64,000 bases of DNA, taken from NCBI RefSeq assembly GCF_004216915.1, contig NZ_SGXD01000002.1, positions 806,001 to 870,000 of the forward strand. The letters run 5' to 3'. Below are positions 1 to 8,140 of the stretch, piece after piece; the stretch's first letter is position 1, and the number at the start of each line of letters is the position of its first letter. The notes below the pieces were generated by a model. That model searched no databases, was not told the origin of the DNA, and worked only from the letters and a program-made list of their open reading frames with translations. The translations under genes and the position numbers were made by a program. Source of the stretch: Motilibacter rhizosphaerae (lineage in GTDB: Bacteria; Actinomycetota; Actinomycetes; Motilibacterales; Motilibacteraceae).

Positions 1-311
1 ACCTCGGCCGGCACGAGCGGCAGGTTGACCTTGATCGCCTCGTCGTCGCCCTCGCCCTCACCGGTCTTGTTGTCGCCGGTGTGCTCGACCGCGCCCTCGG
101 GGCTCTTCAGGTTGTTGAAGAAGATGAAGTGCTGGTCGGAGAGCACCTTGCCGTCGGTCTTGACCAGGATCGCCGAGGCGTCGAGGTCGAAGTCCGTGCC
201 GGTGGTGGTGCGGGTGTCCCAGCCGAGCCCGACGAGGATGTTGCTGAGACCGGCCGGCCCCGCCTCCTTCGTCAGCGAGACGTTGCCACCCTTGGAAAGG
301 CTGACTCCCAC
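1..311 (-). CDS. terD: TerD family protein (3' end outside window)
   Basis: Partial gene: 103 residues from a GTG start, running off the left edge. The N-terminus starts [16 protein letters not shown] and continues through LVGLGWDTR and FDLDAS to the segment [25 protein letters not shown], the Asp/Glu-rich calcium-binding signature of TerD/CABP-type proteins linked to tellurite and stress resistance. GGAGG lies about 6 nt before the GTG and supports this start. The upstream gene on the same strand is a coiled-coil protein 162 nt away, so co-transcription is possible but unproven. The family call is firm; the exact stress role is not known from sequence. Confidence 0.93.
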   Translation of the reverse strand, partial: MGVSLSKGGNVSLTKEAGPAGLSNILVGLGWDTRTTTGTDFDLDASAILVKTDGKVLSDQHFIFFNNLKSPEGAVEHTGDNKTGEGEGDDEAIKVNLPLVPAE

Positions 312-473
312 GCGGGTCCTCCCGTGTCGTCGGCCGACGGTGGTGCCGGCGCGTACCGTCTGGACAACGCCGCGGACCGGCGTGCCAGTTCCGCAGCCTA
401 GCGAGGACGTGCCGGGAAGAGGTGGGGCAGTTCGGGCACTCCCCCGCGCTGGACGGCCCTCAGCGGCTCGCGC

Positions 474-1685
474 TCACCGGCCGCGGGCCCGGCGCACGTC
501 GTCCACGACCTGCGCCGCCGTGCGCTCGATCGACCCCAGCTCGGCGGCGTAGGCCCACCAGTCGCGGTGGCCGCGGACCCCCAGCCCGTGCTCGAGCTGC
601 TCGAGGCGGGCGACGAGCCCGTCGAGCCGCGCCACCCAGGCCGGGCGGGGCGCCTCCTTGCCGCTGCCGACGACGAGGCGCTGGGCGTCGCGGACGGCGA
701 AGCGGGCGCGTTCGAGGGGCTCGCGCGGCCGGGACTCCACGGCGCGCAGCGCCTGCAGCCGGCGCCCGACGCCGTCGACCGCCGCCTCCGCCCGCTCGAG
801 GTCGCTGACGAGCTGGCGCACCTGCTCCTCGGCGCGGCCCACCTCCCCGGCGTGCAGCAGCCGGCGCAGGTCCGCGACGCGGTCCGGCAGCGCGGCGAGC
901 AGCGGGCGCGCCGCGGCCAGCGCGCCCTCGACGTCGCGCCACGAGGGCTCGACGAAGTCCCGGCGCAGCGTGCTGAGGTCCGGGGCCAGCGCCTCCGCGC
1001 GGTACGCGACGGCGTCGACCCGTACGCCCAGGGAGGCGAGCCGCCGCTCGAGCGCCGCGCTGCGCTCCCCCAGCGTGCTCGCGGCCTGCACGACCCGGTC
1101 CGCCGAGCGGCGCACCTCCTCGGCCGCCCGCCGCGCGGCCTCGGGTCCCTGCTGCACCGCCCCGCCGGCGATCCCCTGCGCCGCCTGCTCCGCGCCGCGC
1201 AGCAGGTCCGCGACGTCGTGGGGCACGGGGTCGAGGGCGGCCACGGCGGACCGCGCCCGCTCCAGCGCGGCCCGCGCCTCCTGCACCCGGGCCGTGGCCT
1301 CGACCAGTGCGCGGTCGGCGCGCTCGAGGGCCGGCGCGTACCTCCCCTGGAGCTGCTCCAGCCGCGTCGCCGCCGCCTCGAGCGCCCACGTGGCCTCGTC
1401 GAGGGCGGGCACCGCGGCGGCCGGGTCGGTGCTGGGCAGCTCGAGGTCGAAGCGGTCGAGGGTCGCGATGTAGCGCGCGGCGACCTGCTCGGCCTCGGCG
1501 TCGAGCGGGGCGAGCTCGGCGGCCATCCGCCCCGCGTCGGGGCCCGGCTCCAGCCGGGAGTACGCCGCGCTGGCCACCGTCACGGCCCGCTGCGCGGAGT
1601 CCATCCGGTAGAACGCCTGCATGGCGCGGTCCCGGGCCGCCTGTGCGGCCGGGAGCAGCTGCTCCCTGTCGCGTCGGCTCCGCAC
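474..1685 (-). CDS. Predicted coiled-coil hypothetical protein upstream of terD
   Basis: 403 residues, GTG start. I do not recognise a catalytic family. The protein is Ala/Arg/Glu-rich with long heptad-like stretches throughout (for example around residues 95-150, 170-215 and 255-310), few aromatic residues and no signal peptide or membrane segment, so a soluble, mostly alpha-helical coiled-coil protein is likely. The Trp-containing end (HRDWWAYAAELG, about residue 375) is the most conserved-looking part. It lies on the same strand upstream of terD, and ter-type loci often carry helical accessory proteins, so a shared stress-response role is an inference. An ATG at about residue 22 is an alternative start. 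Confidence 0.6.
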   Translation of the reverse strand: MRSRRDREQLLPAAQAARDRAMQAFYRMDSAQRAVTVASAAYSRLEPGPDAGRMAAELAPLDAEAEQVAARYIATLDRFDLELPSTDPAAAVPALDEATWALEAAATRLEQLQGRYAPALERADRALVEATARVQEARAALERARSAVAALDPVPHDVADLLRGAEQAAQGIAGGAVQQGPEAARRAAEEVRRSADRVVQAASTLGERSAALERRLASLGVRVDAVAYRAEALAPDLSTLRRDFVEPSWRDVEGALAAARPLLAALPDRVADLRRLLHAGEVGRAEEQVRQLVSDLERAEAAVDGVGRRLQALRAVESRPREPLERARFAVRDAQRLVVGSGKEAPRPAWVARLDGLVARLEQLEHGLGVRGHRDWWAYAAELGSIERTAAQVVDDVRRARGR

Positions 1686-1712
1686 AGGCCCAGCGTAGAT
1701 CCCCCCTCAGCC

Positions 1713-1733
1713 GTGATCATGCACGTCCTGGGG
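1713..1733. repeat. Single arm of a palindromic intergenic repeat
   Basis: GTGATCATGCACGTCCTGGG plus one more G, identical to the left arm of the hairpin at 3651-3691. Here it stands alone, without the matching right arm, in the short gap between the coiled-coil gene and the VOC gene. Confidence 0.7.
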
Positions 1734-1740
1734 TCGCGGG

Positions 1741-2415
1741 TCAGGGCAGGAAGACGCAGAACTCGTTCCCGTCCGGGTCGGCGAGCACGTGCCAGCGGAT
1801 CTCGTCGTCCTGGGCGCGGACCACGCTCGCCCCGCGCTCCAGCAGCGGCTCCAGTGCCGGCGCGGTCACGTCCCAGTGCCAGCGGTTCTTCACGACCTTC
1901 GGGTCGTCGACCCCGACGAACTTCCAGGTGTCCCACGGCAGGCCGTCGACGTGCGTCAGCCAGCGCCGGGTGCCGTCAGGTGCGGCGCTCGCCTCCGCCC
2001 CGAGCACGTCGGCCCACCACGCGGCGATCTCCTCCGGGCGCGGGCTGTCGACGACGATCGCGCTCGGCCGCGCGGGCCCGGGCGGGAAGACGCAGAACTC
2101 GTTGCCCTCCGGGTCCTGCAGCACGCTCCACTCCTGCGCCGCGGCGTAGCCCGGGGCGACCCGCGCGCCGAGCCGGACGTACGCGTCGATGTCGTCGGCG
2201 ACGAGGTCGAGGTGCACGCGGTTCTTCACGGTCTTCGGCTCCGGCACCGCGTTGACCCAGACGGTCCGCTCGGACGCCCCGCCCCTCATCACCCCGTCCG
2301 GCCCGCCAGTGTGCTCGCCCGTGAGGCCGAGCACCGGCCCCCAGAAGCCCATGGCCACGTCGGTGTCGGCGGCGTCGAGGACGAGGCCCTTCCAACGGGC
2401 GGTCGCATCGCTCAT
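1741..2415 (-). CDS. VOC (glyoxalase-like) family protein, two-domain
   Basis: 224 residues from ATG (MSDATARWKG). Two tandem betaalphabetabetabeta halves end in near-identical motifs, WSVLQDPEGNEFCVFPP (about 105) and WHVLADPDGNEFCVFLP at the C-terminus, and both carry a VKNR-(V/W)HxD segment. This is the glyoxalase-like/VOC superfamily with an internal duplication, as in many actinobacterial antibiotic-resistance-like or unknown VOC proteins. The substrate cannot be told. The start four residues inside the longest frame was chosen because a -10-like CATGCT lies 7 nt upstream of it. The gene is divergent from the APS kinase gene, with about 70 nt between them. Confidence 0.85.
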   Translation of the reverse strand: MSDATARWKGLVLDAADTDVAMGFWGPVLGLTGEHTGGPDGVMRGGASERTVWVNAVPEPKTVKNRVHLDLVADDIDAYVRLGARVAPGYAAAQEWSVLQDPEGNEFCVFPPGPARPSAIVVDSPRPEEIAAWWADVLGAEASAAPDGTRRWLTHVDGLPWDTWKFVGVDDPKVVKNRWHWDVTAPALEPLLERGASVVRAQDDEIRWHVLADPDGNEFCVFLP

Positions 2416-2422
2416 GCGGGCC

Positions 2423-2428
2423 AGCATG
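2423..2428 (-). promoter_or_regulatory. Possible -10 of a leaderless promoter for the VOC gene
   Basis: CATGCT read on the minus strand, 7 nt before the ATG. It fits the NANNNT pattern seen before several genes in this window and there is no Shine-Dalgarno sequence. Weak on its own. Confidence 0.3.
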
Positions 2429-2472
2429 CCCCTCCGACCGGCGGCAGGGCACCTGGGTTCCTACCCGTACGC

Positions 2473-2478
2473 GACACT
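2473..2478 (+). promoter_or_regulatory. Possible -10 of a leaderless promoter for the APS kinase gene
   Basis: GACACT followed by exactly 6 nt and then ATG, with no ribosome binding site. This is the spacing expected if transcription starts at the ATG. Confidence 0.4.
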
Positions 2479-2484
2479 TGCCGT

Positions 2485-3654
2485 ATGGCAGCGCAGCAGG
2501 TTCCCGTGCCCGACGCCGTCGCGGAGGAGGTCGAGCTCGCGCTCGCCGGCTGGCACCCCCGGCAGCCGGCCGTCCCGGCGCCGGCGGCGGTCGGGGACGA
2601 GCTGGTCCTCGTCGACCGGGAGGCGGTCCCCTTCGCCCGGATGCTCGTCTCCGCGGTCGCCGAGGACCGGGCGAGCGGCGAGCTGGAGCGGCTCCGCGCC
2701 CGCAGCGGAGGTCTCTTCGCGCCGCTCCACGACGGGCCCGTGCCTGACGGCGACGTGGTCGTGTGCACGGCGCCGCTGCACCGGCACGACCTGCTCGCGC
2801 TCCCGGAGGGCGCCGTGCTGGTCGGCGTCGTCGGAGCCGGTCGCGCGTACCCCGCGGAGGTCCTCGTCCCCGCGCTCGCGGCGACCGGCCTGCCCGTGCG
2901 CCTGCTCACGGTGCCGGCCCAGCTCGACGCCGCCGCCGTCGTGGAACGCTGGGCCGGACGGCCGGTCACCGTCCCGAGCGCAGCAGGACCGCTGACGCAG
3001 CAGGAGGTCCTCGACCTGCTCGACGCCGGCGCGACGTTCCCCGCGGGCTTCACGCTCCCCGGGGTCGAGGAGGCCCTGCGGCGCTGGCGGGTCCCCCTGC
3101 ACCGGCGCGGCACGGTGCTGCTGTTCACGGGCCTCTCGGGGTCCGGCAAGTCCACGCTCGCCCGCGCTGTCGTCGAGCGCGTCCTCGAGCGGACGGCCCG
3201 CTCGGTCACCGTGCTCGACGGGGACGTCGTCCGCACGATGCTCTCGTCCGGGCTCGGGTTCTCCCGGCCCGACCGGGAGCTGAACGTCCGCCGCATCGGC
3301 TGGGTGGCCGCGGAGGTCGCGCGGCACGGCGGCACCGCCGTCTGCGCCCCCATCGCGCCGTACGCCGCGGTGCGCGCCGAGGTCCGCGCGATGGCGGAGG
3401 CGGCGGGGGCGGCGTACGTCCTCGTGCACGTCGCGACGCCGCTGGAGGTCTGCGAGGCCCGGGACCGCAAGGGGCTCTACGCGAGGGCCAGGGCCGGCGA
3501 GATCCCGGAGTTCACCGGGATCTCCGACCCGTACGACGTGCCGGAGGACGCGGACGTCCGGGTGGACACCAGCGAGCTCCCGCTGGGCGAGGCCGTCGAC
3601 CGCGTGTGGGCGCACCTCGTGGAGCGCGGTCTCGTCCCCTCCACCCCGCGGTGA
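2485..3654 (+). CDS. cysC: Adenylyl-sulfate (APS) kinase with an unassigned ~200-residue N-terminal region
   Basis: 389 residues from ATG. The C-terminal ~175 residues are a clear APS kinase, which phosphorylates APS to PAPS: P-loop GLSGSGKS (about 216-223), DGDVVR, LGFSRPDRELNVRRIG, and the lid region RKGLYARARAGEIPEFTGI.DPYD. Residues 1-200 precede it and match no family I recognise. They lack the QxRNP and HxxH motifs of a fused ATP sulfurylase, so this is not the usual bifunctional enzyme. The separate ATP sulfurylase subunits CysD/CysN are encoded on the opposite strand and converge on this gene. An identical unfused CysN is consistent with a stand-alone kinase. The kinase call is firm; the N-terminal region is unknown. 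Confidence 0.9.
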   Translation: MAAQQVPVPDAVAEEVELALAGWHPRQPAVPAPAAVGDELVLVDREAVPFARMLVSAVAEDRASGELERLRARSGGLFAPLHDGPVPDGDVVVCTAPLHRHDLLALPEGAVLVGVVGAGRAYPAEVLVPALAATGLPVRLLTVPAQLDAAAVVERWAGRPVTVPSAAGPLTQQEVLDLLDAGATFPAGFTLPGVEEALRRWRVPLHRRGTVLLFTGLSGSGKSTLARAVVERVLERTARSVTVLDGDVVRTMLSSGLGFSRPDRELNVRRIGWVAAEVARHGGTAVCAPIAPYAAVRAEVRAMAEAAGAAYVLVHVATPLEVCEARDRKGLYARARAGEIPEFTGISDPYDVPEDADVRVDTSELPLGEAVDRVWAHLVERGLVPSTPR

Positions 3655-3691
3655 TCATGCACGTCCTGGGGCCCAGGACGTGCATGACCAC
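3651..3691. terminator. Near-perfect 20-bp inverted repeat between convergent cysC and cysN
   Basis: Left arm GTGATCATGCACGTCCTGGG (3651-3670), one unpaired base, and right arm 3672-3691, whose reverse complement differs at one position. It contains the cysC stop codon and ends 7 nt before the cysN stop. It probably acts as a bidirectional terminator, although there is no T-run. The same arm recurs at 1713-1733, so it may be a mobile or repeated palindrome. Confidence 0.7.
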
Positions 3692-3698
3692 GGGGGGT

Positions 3699-4937
3699 CT
3701 AGTCGTGGACCATCCCCGCGCCCACGGTCCGGTTGGTCGCCTCGTCGACGAGGATGAAGCCGCCCGTGCTGCGGTTGCGGCTGTACGCATCGGCGAAGAG
3801 CGGGACCGTCGTACGCAGTCGGACGCGGCCGATGTCGTTGAGCCCCAACGAGTCCGCGGTCTCGTCGCGGTGCAGGGTGTTGACGTCCAGCTGGTACTGG
3901 ACCTCCTTGACCAACGCCCGGGCCGAGCGCGTCGTGTGCTTGATCGCGAGCTTCTGCCCTGCGCGCAGGGGTTCCTCCGTCATCCAGCAGATCATCGCGT
4001 CGACGTCCTGCTGCGGCTGCGGCGCGTTGCGCGGCCGGCAGATCATGTCGCCGCGAGAGATGTCGATCTCGTCCTCGAGCCGGATCGTCACCGCCATGGG
4101 GGCGAAGGCCTCCTCGACGGGGCCGTCGAAGGTGTCGATGCCGGCGATGCGCGAGGTGAACCCGCTCGGCAGCACCTGGACCTCGTCACCCGGCTTGAAG
4201 ACGCCCGAGGCGATGGTGCCCGCGTAGCCGCGGTAGTCCGGGAACTCGCGCGACTGCGGCCGGATGACGTACTGCACCGGGAAGCGGGCGTCGACGAGGT
4301 TGCGGTCCGACGCGATGTGCACGTGCTCGAGGTGGTGCAGCAGCGAAGGCCCGTCGTACCACGGCATGGTGGCCGACTTGTGCACGATGTTGTCGCCCTC
4401 GAGGGCGGAGATCGGGATGACCGTGAGGTCGTGCACCTGGAGCTTGGTGGCGAAGCCGCAGAACTCCTCGCCGATGGCCTCGAAGACCTCCTGCGAGTAG
4501 TCGACGAGGTCCATCTTGTTGACCGCGACGACGAGGTGCGGGACGCGCAGCAGCGAGACGAGGAACGCGTGCCGGCGCGACTGCTCGAGGATGCCCTTGC
4601 GGGCGTCGACGAGGACGATCGCGAGGTCCGCGGTGGAGGCCCCGGTCACCATGTTGCGGGTGTACTGGATGTGCCCCGGGGTGTCGGCGATGATGAACTT
4701 GCGCCGCGGGGTCGCGAAGTAGCGGTAGGCGACGTCGATGGTGATGCCCTGCTCGCGCTCGGCCCGCAGGCCGTCGGTGAGCAGCGCGAGGTTGACGTAG
4801 TCGTTGCCCGCCGAGGCGCGCTCGACCGCTTCGTACTGGTCCTCGAAGATGGACTTGCTGTCGTAGAGCAGCCGCCCGATGAGCGTGCTCTTGCCGTCGT
4901 CGACCGAGCCGGCCGTGGCGAACCGCAGGATGTCCAT
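3699..4937 (-). CDS. cysN: Sulfate adenylyltransferase subunit 1 (ATP sulfurylase GTPase subunit)
   Basis: 412 residues, ATG start. An EF-Tu-like GTPase that powers APS formation by CysD. It shows G1 GSVDDGKST (about 10-18), the switch region REQGITIDVAYRYF, G3 DTPGH, G4 NKMD and G5-like SALEGD, then beta-barrel domains ending near residue 412. It lacks the C-terminal APS kinase found in CysNC fusions such as that of Mycobacterium, which agrees with a separate kinase gene at 2485-3654. The start lies 2 nt after the cysD stop, so the two subunits are surely translated from one message. Last gene of the operon downstream of the SAM-IV-type riboswitch. Confidence 0.97.
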   Translation of the reverse strand: MDILRFATAGSVDDGKSTLIGRLLYDSKSIFEDQYEAVERASAGNDYVNLALLTDGLRAEREQGITIDVAYRYFATPRRKFIIADTPGHIQYTRNMVTGASTADLAIVLVDARKGILEQSRRHAFLVSLLRVPHLVVAVNKMDLVDYSQEVFEAIGEEFCGFATKLQVHDLTVIPISALEGDNIVHKSATMPWYDGPSLLHHLEHVHIASDRNLVDARFPVQYVIRPQSREFPDYRGYAGTIASGVFKPGDEVQVLPSGFTSRIAGIDTFDGPVEEAFAPMAVTIRLEDEIDISRGDMICRPRNAPQPQQDVDAMICWMTEEPLRAGQKLAIKHTTRSARALVKEVQYQLDVNTLHRDETADSLGLNDIGRVRLRTTVPLFADAYSRNRSTGGFILVDEATNRTVGAGMVHD

Positions 4938-4939
4938 GG

Positions 4940-5854
4940 CTAGAAGTACCCCTCGCGCTTGCGGTCCTCCATGGCGGCCTCGCTGACCCGGTCGTCCCCG
5001 CGGGTCGCGCCCCGCTCGGTGAGCCGGGTGCTCGCGACCTCCGCCAGGACCTTCTCGATGGTGTCGGCGTCGGAGCGCACGGCCGCGGTGAGGTTGGCGT
5101 CGCCCATCGTGCGGTAGCGCACGCTCTCCCGGGTGACCCGCTCACCCTCGCGCGGCGTCACGAAGTCGCCGACGGCGTACAGCATGCCGTCGCGCTCGAC
5201 GACCTCGCGCTCGTGGGCGTAGTAGAGCGCGGGGATCTCGATGCCCTCGGCGGCGATGTAGGACCAGACGTCGAGCTCGGTCCAGTTGGACAGCGGGAAC
5301 ACGCGGATGGACTCGCCGAGGTGGATGCGCCCGTTGTAGAGGTTCCACAGCTCGGGGCGCTGGTTCTTGGGGTCCCACTGGCCGAAGTCGTCGCGGAACG
5401 AGAAGACCCGCTCCTTGGCACGGGCCTTCTCCTCGTCGCGCCGCGCGCCGCCGAACAGCGCCGTGAAGCGGTGCTTCTCGACGGCCTCGAGCAGCACGGG
5501 GGTCTGGATGCGGTTGCGCGAGCCGTTCGGCTCCTCGCGGACGAGGCCGCGCTCCATGGCGTCCGGCACGGACGCGACGAGCAGCTGCACGCCGAGCTCG
5601 GTCGCCCGCCGGTCGCGGAACTCGAGGACCTCGGGGAAGTTCAGCCCCGTGTCCACGTGCATGACCGGGAAGGGGATGCGCGCCGGCCAGAACGCCTTCT
5701 CCGCCAGCCGCAGCATGACGATGGAGTCCTTGCCGCCCGAGAAGAGCAGCACGGGGCGCTCGAGCTCGGCCACCACCTCGCGGAAGATGTGGATCGACTC
5801 CGCCTCCAGCACCTGCAGCTGGCTCAAGCGGTAGTCGTGCGACGGGCTCGTCAT
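4940..5854 (-). CDS. cysD: Sulfate adenylyltransferase subunit 2
   Basis: 304 residues from ATG (MTSPSHDYRLSQL). A PP-loop ATP pyrophosphatase that adenylates sulfate to APS together with CysN: the PP-loop LLFSGGKDS lies at about residues 38-46, followed by HVDTGLNFPEVLEFRD, GGARRDEEKARAKER and the C-terminal tail ending MEDRKREGYF, all typical of CysD. The length is normal for the family. It sits 16 nt after cysQ and 2 nt before cysN in the same operon. A longer frame reaching further upstream has no family similarity and was rejected. Confidence 0.97.
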   Translation of the reverse strand: MTSPSHDYRLSQLQVLEAESIHIFREVVAELERPVLLFSGGKDSIVMLRLAEKAFWPARIPFPVMHVDTGLNFPEVLEFRDRRATELGVQLLVASVPDAMERGLVREEPNGSRNRIQTPVLLEAVEKHRFTALFGGARRDEEKARAKERVFSFRDDFGQWDPKNQRPELWNLYNGRIHLGESIRVFPLSNWTELDVWSYIAAEGIEIPALYYAHEREVVERDGMLYAVGDFVTPREGERVTRESVRYRTMGDANLTAAVRSDADTIEKVLAEVASTRLTERGATRGDDRVSEAAMEDRKREGYF

Positions 5855-5870
5855 CCCGCGGTCCTCCCCG

Positions 5871-6638
5871 TCAGCTCGTCCGGCTCGTGCCGGCGGCGCC
5901 GGCTCGTCGAGCCACCGCCGCCAGGACCGCGTCCGCCAGCTCGGGGCGGCACACCACCAGGTCCGGCAGTGACGGGTCCGGACGATTGTAGAGAAGCGGC
6001 GAACCGTCGACCCGGCTGGTGTGCAGCCCGGCCGCCCGCGCGACGGCGACCGGGGCCGCGCTGTCCCACTCGTACTGCCCGCCGCTGTGCACGTACGCGT
6101 CGACCTCCCCGCGGACGACGGCCGCGACCTTGACCCCCGCGGAGCCCATCGGCACGGTGACGCCACCGAGCTCCTCGACGACCCCGAGGACGAGGTCGGA
6201 GGCCCGGCTGCGGCTCACCGCGAAGCGGGGCGGGTCGGCGACGGGCGGCAGCGCCGGAGGGACGTCGTCGGTGGCGAGCACGACGCCCTCGGCGGGCAGC
6301 GCGACCACGCCGTCGGTGAGCTCCCCGCGCTGCCACAGCGCGACGTGCACGGCCCAGTCCGCCCGTCCGAGGGCGTACTCCTTGGTGCCGTCGAGCGGGT
6401 CGACGATCCACACGCGCTCCGCACGCAGGCGCGCGGGGTCGTCGACCGCCTCCTCGGAGAGGACGGCGTCCCCGGGCCTGAGCCGGGCGAGCACGGCCGC
6501 GATCGTCGCCTGCGCCCCGCTGTCGCCGCGGGCGGCGAGGCCGGGGGCGTCACCGAACGACGTGCGCAGCGCCAGCAGCACGTCTCCTGCGTCGGCGGCC
6601 GCCGTGCGCGCGACCGCGGCGTCGGACAGCGCCGTCAC
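5871..6638 (-). CDS. cysQ: 3'(2'),5'-bisphosphate nucleotidase (CysQ-type IMPase family)
   Basis: 255 residues from GTG (VTALSDAAVART). Inositol monophosphatase-family signatures: SEEAVDD metal ligands (about 70), WIVDPLDGTKEY (about 85-96) and the C-terminal GQYEWDSAAPVAVARAAGL. CysQ removes 3'-phosphoadenosine 5'-phosphate (PAP), the toxic by-product of PAPS use, which fits its place between the desulfurase-like gene and cysDN. The GTG overlaps the upstream gene's TGA by 4 nt (GTGA), which fixes the start. A related IMPase activity cannot be excluded, but the context strongly favours PAP phosphatase. Confidence 0.9.
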   Translation of the reverse strand: MTALSDAAVARTAAADAGDVLLALRTSFGDAPGLAARGDSGAQATIAAVLARLRPGDAVLSEEAVDDPARLRAERVWIVDPLDGTKEYALGRADWAVHVALWQRGELTDGVVALPAEGVVLATDDVPPALPPVADPPRFAVSRSRASDLVLGVVEELGGVTVPMGSAGVKVAAVVRGEVDAYVHSGGQYEWDSAAPVAVARAAGLHTSRVDGSPLLYNRPDPSLPDLVVCRPELADAVLAAVARRAGAAGTSRTS

Positions 6639-7984
6639 GCAGCGGACCCGTCGAGGATCGCCGTGGCGAGCCCGGCGGGGTCGCCCGCCGCGGGCACGGG
6701 CGTCGCCGTCCCGGCGGCGACGAGCGCGCGGACGCCCTCGACGAGGGCGGCGACGTCGGCCTCGGTCGTGCCGACGCCGAGCGAGGCGCGGACGGCGGTG
6801 CCGGCGTCGACGTCGGCGCAGCCCGGCGCGCTCGGCACGCAGTCCAGCAGGCGGTCGACGAGCGGGTGCGCGCAGAAGCGGTCGTGCCGCACGCCCACGC
6901 CGTGCTCCGCGCTCAGCCGGGTGGCGAGCGCGCGGGGGGTCCAGCCCGCCACCGTGAAGGTGACGACGCCGATCCGGTCGGCGGCGGGCCAGAGCCGGTG
7001 GACGGTGACGCCCTCGACGCCGCGCAGGCCCTCCTCGAGCAGCGCGGTCAGCGCCTGCTCCCGCTCCTCGAGCGCGGCGCGGCCCGCGGCCTCCAGCTCG
7101 CGGCAGGCGGCGGCGATCGCGACCGCGCCGAGCACGTTGGGCGTGCCGCCCTCGTGCCGCGCCGGGCCGGTCGCCCACACCTGGTCGGTGGTGCTCACCG
7201 AGCGGACGGCGCCGCCGCCCGGGAGGTACGGCGCGGCCTCGTCCAGCCAGTCCGCGCGGCCCGCGAGCACGCCCGAGCCGTACGGCGCGTAGAGCTTGTG
7301 CCCCGAGAACGCCACCCAGTCCGCGCCCAGCGCGGCGAGGTCGAAGCGGCGGTGCGGCACGAGCTGCGCGGCGTCGACGGCGACCCGCGCGCCGTGCGCC
7401 TGCGCGACGCGGACGAGCTCGGCCAGCGGCCACACCTCGCCGGTGACGTTGCTCGCGCCCGTGACCGAGACGAGCACGCGTCCGGGCAGCGCGTCCAGCG
7501 CGGCGTCGAGGGCGAGCACGGCCTCCTCGGGGCCGGCCGGCACCGGGAGCAGGACGTGGTCGCCGCGCTCGCGCCAGGAGAGCAGGTTGGCGTGGTGCTC
7601 GCTCGCGAAGCTGACGACGGTCACGTCGGCGGGCAGGCAGTGCGCGAGCAGGGAGAACGCGTCGGTGGTGTTGCGGGTGAGGACGACCTCGTCGCCAGGG
7701 CGGCACCCGAGGAAGGCCGCGATCCGCTCGCGCGACTGCTCGAGCAGCTCGGTGCTCACCTGGCTGGCGAAGCCGGCGCCGCGGTGGACGCTGGCGTACC
7801 ACTCCTGGGCGCGGGTCACCGTCTCCTGCACCGCGACGAGCGCGGGGGCGGAGGCGGCGACGTCGAGGTCGGCGTACGCGGTGGTGCCCGCCGCGACGGG
7901 CACGAGGCGGCCGGCGCCGACGACGGGGAGCGGGGTGCCGGGGACGACGGTGCCGGTGGTGGGGGCGTCGAGGAGCAGCGTCAC
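6635..7984 (-). CDS. Class V PLP-dependent aminotransferase, cysteine desulfurase-like
   Basis: 449 residues from GTG. Fold type I PLP enzyme of the cysteine desulfurase/selenocysteine lyase group: RNTTDA phosphate-binding turn, SEHHANLLSW, the cofactor Asp/Gln region VAVDAAQLVPHR, the Schiff-base lysine in FSGHKLYAPYGSG, and a candidate active-site Cys in RFCAHPLVD. It would take sulfur from cysteine or act on a related sulfur substrate; the acceptor is unknown and no sufE/sufU gene is adjacent. First gene of the sulfate-activation operon. GGAGAA lies 7 nt before the GTG, directly downstream of the riboswitch, which sets the start. Confidence 0.88.
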   Translation of the reverse strand: MTLLLDAPTTGTVVPGTPLPVVGAGRLVPVAAGTTAYADLDVAASAPALVAVQETVTRAQEWYASVHRGAGFASQVSTELLEQSRERIAAFLGCRPGDEVVLTRNTTDAFSLLAHCLPADVTVVSFASEHHANLLSWRERGDHVLLPVPAGPEEAVLALDAALDALPGRVLVSVTGASNVTGEVWPLAELVRVAQAHGARVAVDAAQLVPHRRFDLAALGADWVAFSGHKLYAPYGSGVLAGRADWLDEAAPYLPGGGAVRSVSTTDQVWATGPARHEGGTPNVLGAVAIAAACRELEAAGRAALEEREQALTALLEEGLRGVEGVTVHRLWPAADRIGVVTFTVAGWTPRALATRLSAEHGVGVRHDRFCAHPLVDRLLDCVPSAPGCADVDAGTAVRASLGVGTTEADVAALVEGVRALVAAGTATPVPAAGDPAGLATAILDGSAA

Positions 7985-8018
7985 GGGACTTCTCCAGGTC
8001 CGGGGACCCGGAGGACGA

Positions 8019-8140
8019 CTCGGCGGGTCCGCGCTTGCCGAGCCGCACTGCGCGACCGGCCAGGTCGTCACCCGGAGCACCCCGCCGCGGAGGAGGGTTG
8101 CCGACCAGCAAGCCGGGGCTGAACGCTGGCACTCGTGACC
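8019..8140 (-). ncRNA. SAM-IV-type riboswitch leader
   Basis: Reading the minus strand from 8140, the RNA runs GGUCACGAGUGCCAGCGU, then CCCCGGCUUGCUGG, CGGCAACCCUCC, a GC-rich hairpin, GGGGUGCUCCGGGUGA and CGACCUGGCC, and later GGCAAGCGCGG. These segments in this order match what I recall of the actinobacterial SAM-IV class, with the shared SAM-I/IV core. The element ends about 35 nt before the GTG of the desulfurase-like gene. A SAM-I/IV variant class is possible. Binding of SAM should lower expression of the downstream sulfur operon. Boundaries are approximate. Confidence 0.87.

Noticed and set aside
567-2255. Long plus-strand open frames opposite the coiled-coil and VOC genes
   Set aside because: They encode Arg/Ala/Gly-rich sequence without family features and mirror real minus-strand genes; such shadow frames are expected at this GC content.
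2485-3090. ATP sulfurylase domain fused to the APS kinase
   Set aside because: The catalytic QxRNP and HxxH motifs are missing, and separate cysD and cysN genes exist.
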